Part shown: piece after piece, positions 1-5,494 of the stretch
Layout: every line of letters starts with the position of its first letter
Numbering within the stretch: the first letter of the stretch is position 1
From: Alphaproteobacteria bacterium CG11_big_fil_rev_8_21_14_0_20_44_7
Lineage (GTDB): Bacteria; Pseudomonadota; Alphaproteobacteria; Rickettsiales; 21-14-0-20-44-7
Direction of reading: 5' to 3'
DNA: 8,542 nucleotides
Assembly (NCBI GenBank): GCA_002787615.1
Contig: PCXJ01000085.1
Coordinates: 1 to 8,542 of the forward strand
Translations under genes and position numbers: made by a program
Notes under the pieces: model-generated
The model's input: the letters and a program-made list of their open reading frames with translations, nothing else
Database searches by the model: none
Told to the model about the DNA's origin: nothing

Positions 1-1
1 T

Positions 2-1351
2 TTGAATTATTTCGCTTATTCAGTGTCCGGATATAATGCCGATTTCGCCACCACACAGGAAGAGTTGATGGAGCGTTTAAGCGCTTTGGGCTTCAATATC
101 AACAACTTAAATAAGAACTGCAATAACTCGCAACAACTTATTGATAATTATAATAATATTTACAATTCACGTCCTACTCTATCCTACGATATTGACGGCA
201 TGGTATATAAACTTAATCGCTTTGATTGGCAGCAGCGTATGGGCGTTTTATCACGCACTCCGCGCTGGGCAATCGCGCATAAATTTCCCGCTGAAAGAGC
301 AAAAACCATCCTCAAAGAAATCACAATTCAGGTTGGGCGCACAGGTGCTCTCACTCCGGTGGCAGAGCTAGAGCCGATTACCGTGGGCGGAGTGGTGGTT
401 TCCCGCGCAACTTTGCATAATCAGGATGAGATTGAACGCAAGGATATCCGCGAAGGAGATTTGGTAATTTTGCAGCGCGCCGGAGATGTGATTCCGCAAA
501 TTATCGAGGCTGACAAAAGCGCGAGGCAGCCGGATTCGCAACCATATAAATTCCCCGAAATCTGCCCTGTCTGCGGCAGCCACGCCATCCGCGAGCAAGA
601 TGAAGCTGTACGGCGCTGCACGGGCGGGCTGATTTGCGGCGCACAAATTGTTGAACGCCTCAAACATTTCGTTTCCCGCCAAGCCTTTGATATTGAAGGA
701 TTTGGCGCGCAAAACATACAGAGTTTTTGGGAAGACGGGTTGATTTCTGAACCTGCCGACATATTTAAACTTGAACGCGAAATGCTGGAGAAGCGCGAGG
801 GTTGGGGTGAAAAATCAATAGATAATCTTCTAAATGCGATAAGTGAAAAAAGAAAAATTTCTTTCGTTAGATTTTTATACGCGCTTGGCATCCGACATAT
901 CGGGCTTGGAACCGCCAAGCTATTTGCCAAAAACTATAAGTCTTTCCAATATCTTATGGAGAAAAGTTCATTCGATGAATTAATATCAATTGATGGGGTG
1001 GGAGAAAAAGCCGCAACTGAGTTTATTGAGTTTTTGCAAGAAGAACATAATAAAAAACTTATAGAAAATTTATTACGACATGTGCAAGTTGAGGATTATG
1101 AAGATAATCGGCAGCAATCGCAACTCACTGATAAAACTGTGGTTTTTACCGGAAGTATGGAAAAAATGACGCGCGATGAAGCCAAAGCTAAAGCGGAATT
1201 TCTGGGCGCAAAAGTTTCCGGCTCGGTTTCTGCAAAAACTGATTTTGTAATCGCTGGAACAGATGCAGGAAGCAAGCTCAAAAAGGCGCAGGAATTGGGT
1301 GTAAAGATTTTAACCGAGGAAGAATGGCTGGAAATTGCGAATAATATTTGA
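2..1351 (+). CDS. ligA: NAD-dependent DNA ligase LigA, 3' part (5' end outside window)
   Basis: This enzyme seals nicks in duplex DNA using NAD+, joining Okazaki fragments and finishing excision repair. The reading frame is open to the left edge, so the first codon here is not the true start. About 220 N-terminal residues are missing, including domain Ia and the catalytic KxDG lysine. Visible residues, counted from position 2: end of the adenylation domain with nucleotidyltransferase motif IV (SYDIDGMVYKLN, 61-72) and motif V (RWAIAHKFPAE, 88-98); OB fold about 100-180; four-cysteine zinc finger (C188, C191, C206, C212); helix-hairpin-helix region about 220-360 with GIRHIGLGTAK and ISIDGVGEKAA; C-terminal BRCT domain about 375-449 (KTVVFTGSMEKMTRDEAK). 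All motifs look intact. A secreted-protein gene follows after 18 bases, probably in the same transcript. Identification is secure. Confidence 0.97.
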   Translation: MNYFAYSVSGYNADFATTQEELMERLSALGFNINNLNKNCNNSQQLIDNYNNIYNSRPTLSYDIDGMVYKLNRFDWQQRMGVLSRTPRWAIAHKFPAERAKTILKEITIQVGRTGALTPVAELEPITVGGVVVSRATLHNQDEIERKDIREGDLVILQRAGDVIPQIIEADKSARQPDSQPYKFPEICPVCGSHAIREQDEAVRRCTGGLICGAQIVERLKHFVSRQAFDIEGFGAQNIQSFWEDGLISEPADIFKLEREMLEKREGWGEKSIDNLLNAISEKRKISFVRFLYALGIRHIGLGTAKLFAKNYKSFQYLMEKSSFDELISIDGVGEKAATEFIEFLQEEHNKKLIENLLRHVQVEDYEDNRQQSQLTDKTVVFTGSMEKMTRDEAKAKAEFLGAKVSGSVSAKTDFVIAGTDAGSKLKKAQELGVKILTEEEWLEIANNI

Positions 1352-1358
1352 TTAATTT

Positions 1359-1362
1359 GGAG
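1359..1362 (+). promoter_or_regulatory. Ribosome binding site GGAG for the exported-protein gene
   Basis: GGAG lies 7 bases upstream of the ATG at 1370, within the 18-base gap after the ligA stop. It fixes this start codon, which also gives a well-formed signal peptide. I see no promoter or terminator in the gap, so co-transcription with ligA is likely. Confidence 0.7.
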
Positions 1363-1369
1363 CTAATTT

Positions 1370-1903
1370 ATGAAAAAAATACTAATTTTTATGACATTGA
1401 TTTTCTCGTTCAGCGCGAATGCACAAGCTTGCCAACCATGCGCTAACATGCTGGAATATTCATTACGCAACGTCGATACGATTTTTATCGGCACGTTAAA
1501 AGCCCCAACAAAACTGGAAACGCAACATTATAACATAGATACTGCCGCCTTCGGGCAATCATTGGATGTGCAAGTTTTCCGCGTGATGCGCGGTGATATT
1601 GCAGGTGGCACGGCGAAAATCGTGAGTATGATGACCCCATCCTGCGACTCCAAATTATTCATCCCCGAATATGGTAAGAAATATATTTTCTTCGCCAATG
1701 CCCAACAAAACGGCGCTTTTACGGATTATCGTCTCGCTGATTATTGCGGAACTGAGGCTCTTGAAATCACCCTAGGCGAGAAAATCAGGATATATAAGGG
1801 ATATAACGCAGAAAAAGATATTTACGATTATCAGGTGATGAGCGTTGATGAATTTGAGCGTGAGTATATTAACCCCGCCGTTAGCCAGCTAATTTTTGAT
1901 TAA
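1370..1903 (+). CDS. Exported protein, probable TIMP/netrin-like (NTR) fold
   Basis: The protein has 177 residues and a clear Sec signal peptide: MKK, then a hydrophobic core (ILIFMTLIFSFS), then ANAQA. The mature part starts CQPCANM. It continues with a pattern I associate with bacterial TIMP/netrin-like domain proteins: a DTIFIGTL strand (36-43), VFRVMRGDIAGGTAKIV (69-85), a central cysteine (C92), YGKKYIFFA (101-109) and a late cysteine in DYCGTEAL (C126). The four cysteines C21, C24, C92 and C126 could form two disulfides in the periplasm. Signal peptidase I could cut after A18 (ANA) or A20 (AQA); the second would expose Cys21 as the N-terminus. The sequence before the cysteine is a poor lipobox, so a lipoprotein is less likely. 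The function is unknown. Its 3' end overlaps the convergent rsmB-like gene by 15 bases. The gene call is firm; the fold is inferred from pattern only. Confidence 0.85.
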   Translation: MKKILIFMTLIFSFSANAQACQPCANMLEYSLRNVDTIFIGTLKAPTKLETQHYNIDTAAFGQSLDVQVFRVMRGDIAGGTAKIVSMMTPSCDSKLFIPEYGKKYIFFANAQQNGAFTDYRLADYCGTEALEITLGEKIRIYKGYNAEKDIYDYQVMSVDEFEREYINPAVSQLIFD

Positions 1904-2854
1904 TCTCGCTGCAAAAAAGCCGTCCGTGTTAGTTTTACGCGGGCTTAATTCCAGCAAATCACCACTTAAATCAAAGATTTCACTTTGACTCATAAACCAT
2001 TCTATCTGCTGAATATTTTCAATCGGCAGCAATGAACATGTTGCATAAATCATCCTGCCGCCCTTCTTCACATATTTTGCTGCCTGTGACAAAATCTCTT
2101 GCTGGGTTTTTACCAACGAATTCAACTCATCTTCGCTCAACGAAAATTTGCGGCTTGGGTCGCGCCGCCATGTGCCACTACCACTACAGGGCGAATCTAC
2201 CAACACTAAGTCAAATTCCTCATCGGGAAGCTTATCGCATATCTTGATAATCTCTGCCCCCGCTAGGTTCGCACGTTTTTTGAAATTCGTCATGCGTTCA
2301 GGGAATTTATCATAAGCCACAATTTCCCCGTCATTCTCCATCAAAGCCGCCAAAGCCAACGATTTGCCGCCCTGCCCCGCACAAAAATCCAAGATTTTTT
2401 CTCCCGCCTGCGCGCCGCAAAATTCCGCTAATAATTGCGAGCCCTCATCCTGAACTTCAAATTTCCCGTCTTTTTTGAGTGAAATCTTTTTTGCCAAACG
2501 AATCCCTGTTTTTGAGAGCGGAGTTGCTTCTGCCTCACAGCCCATTTCCTGCAATAGCTGCAAACCTTCTTCACGCGAGAGCTTGAGAGTATTCACCCGT
2601 AAATCTGTCGGGGCCGCTTCATTCAACGCCGCCAATTCCTCCGTAAAATCAGCAGGCAGATACGCCACATACCATTCCGGCAAGGGCATTTCACGCAATT
2701 TTGTGAAAATGATATCCGAAATTGCGCGCGCTTTTTTGGAGTTTATGCGTTTGTCACGAACGAATTTATTGATGATTCTGGCGGCAGGTTTTTCAAACTT
2801 TTCCACTTCCAGCCACAATTCCGCCGCGATGCGTTCTATGATTTCCTGTTTCAA
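1889..2854 (-). CDS. RsmB/NOP-family rRNA (cytosine-C5) methyltransferase, short form
   Basis: An SAM-dependent methyltransferase that probably makes m5C in 16S rRNA; RsmB modifies C967 in E. coli. Of its 321 residues, about 1-60 form a small helical N-terminal part. A pre-catalytic RNA-binding segment follows (DLRVNTLK, 84-91, and the family-typical VQDEGSQLLAE, 134-144). The Rossmann catalytic domain has motif I DFCAGQGGKS (156-165), YDKFPERM for the SAM ribose (181-188), motif IV DSPCSGSGTWRRDP (220-233, C223) and motif VI YATCSLLPIEN (270-280, nucleophile C273). Both cysteines of the m5C mechanism are present. The full NusB-like N-terminal domain of classical RsmB (about 430 residues) is absent, so the exact target base is uncertain and I give no symbol. 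The start is TTG at 2854-2852, overlapping the guaB stop as TTGA, with AGGG 6 bases upstream. No later Met occurs before residue 56, so TTG is well supported. Confidence 0.92.
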   Translation of the reverse strand: MKQEIIERIAAELWLEVEKFEKPAARIINKFVRDKRINSKKARAISDIIFTKLREMPLPEWYVAYLPADFTEELAALNEAAPTDLRVNTLKLSREEGLQLLQEMGCEAEATPLSKTGIRLAKKISLKKDGKFEVQDEGSQLLAEFCGAQAGEKILDFCAGQGGKSLALAALMENDGEIVAYDKFPERMTNFKKRANLAGAEIIKICDKLPDEEFDLVLVDSPCSGSGTWRRDPSRKFSLSEDELNSLVKTQQEILSQAAKYVKKGGRMIYATCSLLPIENIQQIEWFMSQSEIFDLSGDLLELSPRKTNTDGFFAARLIKN

Positions 2855-4311
2855 TTGTCGCCCTGATAGTTTGGCGCTTCCTGCGTTATCATAATATTAT
2901 GCGGGTGGCTTTCCTTGAGGCTGGCATTGGAAATCCGCACGAATTCGCACTTGGTTTGCATCGCCTGCAAATTTGCATTTCCGGTATAGCCCATCGCGGC
3001 TTTCAGACCGCCGACAACTTGGTGAATAACTCCGGAAACCGAGCCTTTATAGGGCACGCGACCTTCCACACCTTCGGGCACTAATTTGAGCTTATCTTTG
3101 ATTTCAGCCTGAAAATATCTATCGGCAGAACCGCGTGACATCGCACCGATACTACCCATACCGCGATAAGTTTTATAGCTGCGCCCTTGGAAAAGCACAA
3201 CGTCACCGGGGCTTTCCTCCGTTCCGGCAAACATTGAACCGAGCATCACCACATCTGCTCCGGCAGCGATTGCTTTTGCGGCATCACCTGAATATTTGAT
3301 TCCACCATCGGCAATAACCGGAGTTTTGGTTTTGCGCGCTTCTTTTACAACATCCATAATCGCGGTTAATTGTGGCACACCAACGCCTGCAACAATTCGG
3401 GTGGTGCAAATTGAACCGGGGCCAATACCGACTTTTACCGCATCTGCGCCGGCTGCAATCAATGCTTTTGCCGCTTCGGCAGTGGCTATATTTCCGGCGA
3501 TTACCTGCAATTTACTATCAAGTTTTTTTACGGTTTTTACCATTTCAATCACGCCCTTGCTGTGCCCATGCGCGGTATCAACGGTGATTACATCCACACC
3601 GGCGATAATCAAAGCTTTGGCGCGCTCAATTCCCTCTGCCCCTGTGCCGATGGCGGCTGCCACCCGCAAACGCCCCATCTTATCCTTGCAAGCTGCGGGA
3701 AATTTTTGCGATTTCTCAATGTCTTTTACGGTAATCAGCCCAATCAGCGTATATTTATTATCTACCACCAGCAATTTTTCAATACGATGCTTATGCAGCA
3801 ATATTTTCGCCTCATCAATATCTACGCCTTCCTTGACCGTCACCAGATTTTCTTTCGTCATCAAATCTTTGACAAGCTGGCTGGTATTTTCAGCAAAGCG
3901 CACATCACGGTTCGTCAAAATTCCACATAATTTGCCGCCCGCTTCCACCACCGGAATGCCAGAAATATTATTCTCAAGCATAATTTGCAACGCTTCCGCC
4001 AGAGTTTGCTCAGGATTGATTGTTACCGGATCAACCACCATACCTGATTCAAACTTCTTGACGCGGCGCACTTCCATTGCCTGCTCTTCAATTGTCAGAT
4101 TTTTGTGGATGCAACCAATCCCACCATGCTGGGCAAGAGCAATCGCCAGCGCACTTTCCGTCACCGTATCCATCGCCGAGGACATAAGCGGAATGCCAAG
4201 TTCAATTGATTTTGTGAGTTTGGTTCTGATATCCGCATCTGCCGGCAAAATGTCTGACGCAGCAGGCTTTAAGAGGACATCATCAAAGGTTAGAGAAGTT
4301 TCAAGTTTCAT
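2851..4311 (-). CDS. guaB: Inosine-5'-monophosphate dehydrogenase GuaB
   Basis: Catalyses IMP + NAD+ to XMP + NADH, the committed step of cytoplasmic GTP synthesis. I take the ATG at 4311, giving 486 residues, the usual size. It starts MKLETSLTFDDVLLKP as the family does and has AAGGAAAG just upstream. The frame stays open 41 codons further up, but that extension is not family-like and overlaps rlmE. Features: N-terminal barrel strand with PLMSSAMDTVTE (41-52); inserted pair of CBS domains about 93-205, the regulatory nucleotide-binding module; DTAHGHS (245-251); catalytic loop GIGPGSICTTR (295-305) with nucleophile C302; phosphate-binding ADGGIKYSGD (334-343); MLGSMFAGTEESPG (356-369); flap YRGMGSIGAM (382-391) and the Arg-Tyr pair R398/Y399 in SADRYFQ. 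All catalytic residues are present. It lies 37 bases downstream of rlmE and overlaps the following gene by 4 bases. Confidence 0.97.
   Translation of the reverse strand: MKLETSLTFDDVLLKPAASDILPADADIRTKLTKSIELGIPLMSSAMDTVTESALAIALAQHGGIGCIHKNLTIEEQAMEVRRVKKFESGMVVDPVTINPEQTLAEALQIMLENNISGIPVVEAGGKLCGILTNRDVRFAENTSQLVKDLMTKENLVTVKEGVDIDEAKILLHKHRIEKLLVVDNKYTLIGLITVKDIEKSQKFPAACKDKMGRLRVAAAIGTGAEGIERAKALIIAGVDVITVDTAHGHSKGVIEMVKTVKKLDSKLQVIAGNIATAEAAKALIAAGADAVKVGIGPGSICTTRIVAGVGVPQLTAIMDVVKEARKTKTPVIADGGIKYSGDAAKAIAAGADVVMLGSMFAGTEESPGDVVLFQGRSYKTYRGMGSIGAMSRGSADRYFQAEIKDKLKLVPEGVEGRVPYKGSVSGVIHQVVGGLKAAMGYTGNANLQAMQTKCEFVRISNASLKESHPHNIMITQEAPNYQGDN
2861..2864 (-). promoter_or_regulatory. Ribosome binding site AGGG supporting a TTG start
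   Basis: On the minus strand AGGG sits inside the last codons of guaB, 6 bases before TTG at 2854-2852. The TTGA overlap of start and stop suggests translational coupling between guaB and the methyltransferase. Confidence 0.6.
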
Positions 4312-4312
4312 A

Positions 4313-4336
4313 GCAACTTTCCTTGTTTCAAGTTGC
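4313..4336 (-). promoter_or_regulatory. Hairpin presenting the guaB Shine-Dalgarno sequence in its loop
   Basis: In the rlmE-guaB gap the minus strand reads GCAACTT, a 10-base loop (GAAACAAGGA), then AAGTTGC. The stem is a perfect 7 bp and ends one base before the guaB ATG. The loop holds AAGGA, the ribosome binding site. I see the inverted repeat directly; a role in tuning guaB translation is inference. Confidence 0.5.
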
Positions 4337-4348
4337 GCGGGAGATTTA

Positions 4349-4975
4349 TCATCTTTTAAAGCCAATTGCAACAATATAAATTTCGTTGCTGTCTTTACGG
4401 CTGGATTCCGGCTTGAAAAGCTTAACTTTTTCAAAACGGTTGCGCATATCCTTGATTAATTCCTGCTCGCTGCCGCCCTGAAAGATTTTTGCGACAAAAA
4501 CCCCGTCATTATTCAAAAACTCCTGCGCGAAATGATATGCGGTTTCCACCAGATTCATGATTTGCAGATGATTGGTTTGCTTATGCCCCGTAGCAGGAGG
4601 CGCCATATCAGAAAGGATTACATCATAATTTTGCTTGAGCTGCTCATAGATTTCATCATCCAAAAAATCCCCCTCAATAATCCGCGCGCCCGGAATCGCT
4701 TCAATTTCCTTCAAATCAATCGCGGTCACATCACAGCCGTTTTTCACGGCAATTTGCGTCCAGCCACCGGGGGCAGCACCCAAATCTATGAGTTTTTTGC
4801 CCTTACCGAGGATTTTGAATTTCTCATTAATATCCACCAATTTATAAGTCGCGCGCGAGCGATAGCCCTCTTTCTTGGCTTTTTGCACGAGCGGGTCATT
4901 TAGCTGGCGCTGCAACCATAAAGTTGAGGAAAGCTTGCGCCCCTTGGCGGTTTTTACGCGGATTCTGGTTTTCAT
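4349..4975 (-). CDS. rlmE: 23S rRNA 2'-O-methyltransferase RlmE (FtsJ/RrmJ)
   Basis: Methylates the ribose of U2552 in the A loop of 23S rRNA, a late step in 50S assembly. The 208 residues match the family length (E. coli 209). Seen in order: a basic N-terminus (MKTRIRVKTAKGRK); YRSRATYKLVDINEKF (38-53) with catalytic K45; SAM motif I LIDLGAAPGGW (62-72); acidic SAM contact AIDLKE (85-90); LSDMAPPATG (121-130) with D123; VAKIFQGG (161-168) with K163; KPESSRKDSNEIYIVA (188-203) with E198. The K-D-K-E tetrad is complete. It is the first gene of a minus-strand run with guaB and the RsmB-like gene. The bases before ATG (4975) hold no convincing Shine-Dalgarno sequence, and I could not pick a clear promoter for this strand in the 69-base divergent gap at 4976-5044. 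Confidence 0.97.
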   Translation of the reverse strand: MKTRIRVKTAKGRKLSSTLWLQRQLNDPLVQKAKKEGYRSRATYKLVDINEKFKILGKGKKLIDLGAAPGGWTQIAVKNGCDVTAIDLKEIEAIPGARIIEGDFLDDEIYEQLKQNYDVILSDMAPPATGHKQTNHLQIMNLVETAYHFAQEFLNNDGVFVAKIFQGGSEQELIKDMRNRFEKVKLFKPESSRKDSNEIYIVAIGFKR

Positions 4976-4982
4976 TACAGTA

Positions 4983-5011
4983 TTGACAGGTTAATATTAA
5001 TTAACTACAAG
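4983..5011 (+). promoter_or_regulatory. Candidate promoter for the 149-residue gene
   Basis: A perfect -35 TTGACA (4983-4988) is followed by a 17-base spacer and TACAAG (5006-5011, 4 of 6 bases of TATAAT). Transcription would start near 5018, leaving a leader of about 27 bases. GGAA at 5035-5038 lies 6 bases before the ATG at 5045. The weak -10 suggests an activated or modest promoter. Confidence 0.5.
4990..5005 (+). promoter_or_regulatory. Operator-like dyad GTTAAT-ATTA-ATTAAC (CtrA-like TTAA-N6-TTAAC)
   Basis: Perfect 6-bp inverted repeat around a 4-base centre, filling the spacer between the candidate -35 and -10. It can also be read as TTAA-N6-TTAAC, one base shorter than the CtrA consensus TTAA-N7-TTAAC of alphaproteobacteria. 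The same layout recurs at 8481-8495 upstream of the 239-residue gene. Site and symmetry are seen; the bound protein is unknown. The gap is divergent, so it could also affect rlmE. Confidence 0.4.
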
Positions 5012-5013
5012 CT
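5001..5013 (+). repeat. 13-mer TTAACTACAAGCT, copy 1
   Basis: Identical to the minus-strand sequence at 8485-8473. Both copies lie just upstream of an unfamiliar gene and in the same orientation relative to it. The repeat covers the right part of the dyad and the candidate -10. Confidence 0.6.
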
Positions 5014-5044
5014 TAGCATAATCAAAACAACTATGGAATGAAAA

Positions 5045-5494
5045 ATGACTGATACAGAACAGAAGACAGCTTTGCAACAACTAGCCGCACTATTAAGCGA
5101 TGATTACACTAGTTTTACAGTTGAGGATACGGATACAGGCAAAAGCTTAGTGCATAGAACTACCATGAATTGTAGTGCGGAGGAATTAGATAATCACATA
5201 GATAGTACTTTACATCCAATGTATCACAGAGGTTTGGCGGAAGGTGCTGTATCATTATCTAGAGTCATCAACATGGATAACAAAGTCTACAGGCCTGATG
5301 TTCCTACATATAAACTCACTATAAGCATCGATACTAGCCATGAATCATTTCCTGATTTTATGGATAATATGTTTAATAAAGTAGTAACTCAGGTACAATC
5401 ACTCCTAGAACAAATTCCTGAAAGCTATAGAACAAAACTAGCACAAACCCAAGGTGCGGAAGTGGCTACTGATAATACACCGCCACGCGCTTAA
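5045..5494 (+). CDS. Hypothetical cytoplasmic protein, orphan, 149 residues
   Basis: I do not recognise this protein. It has no signal peptide and no membrane segment, and it has one cysteine (C43). Visible layout: a short helix-prone N-terminus (KTALQQLAALL, 7-17); a polar region with FTVEDTD (24-30) and a helix-like SAEELDNHIDSTL (44-56); a strand-like TYKLTISID (88-96); a long amphipathic helix-prone stretch FPDFMDNMFNKVVTQVQSLLEQI (102-124), given here only as family-free description; and a low-complexity polar tail ending TPPRA. The start has GGAA at good spacing and a probable promoter upstream. Its bases are visibly more AT-rich, with more A/T-ending codons, than in guaB or parC, which would fit a younger or acquired gene. 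Its TAA and the parC TAA overlap in the palindrome TTAA at 5491-5494. It shares an upstream 13-mer and a similar N-terminus (MTDTEQ versus MTDEES) with the 239-residue gene at 7748-8467. Confidence 0.8.
   Translation: MTDTEQKTALQQLAALLSDDYTSFTVEDTDTGKSLVHRTTMNCSAEELDNHIDSTLHPMYHRGLAEGAVSLSRVINMDNKVYRPDVPTYKLTISIDTSHESFPDFMDNMFNKVVTQVQSLLEQIPESYRTKLAQTQGAEVATDNTPPRA

Noticed and set aside
421..930. Minus-strand open frame of 169 codons opposite ligA
   Set aside because: It covers the zinc-finger and HhH coding region of ligA, whose motifs are all intact; the antisense product is serine- and arginine-rich with no recognisable domain.
1427..1435. Lipoprotein signal (lipobox) in the exported protein
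   Set aside because: AQAC lacks the Leu usually found three residues before the cysteine; signal peptidase I cleavage fits better.
4312..4434. A 41-codon N-terminal extension of guaB
   Set aside because: It overlaps rlmE, does not resemble IMP dehydrogenase N-termini, and the ATG at 4311 has a good AAGGA site and gives the standard 486 residues.
3296..4459. Long plus-strand open frame (387 codons) opposite guaB
   Set aside because: It is antisense to an intact, fully recognised guaB, has no family features, and its composition follows from guaB codon use.
4976..5044. Promoter for rlmE on the minus strand
   Set aside because: Several TTG- and TA-rich boxes exist, but none combines a reasonable -35 and -10 with 16-18 base spacing.
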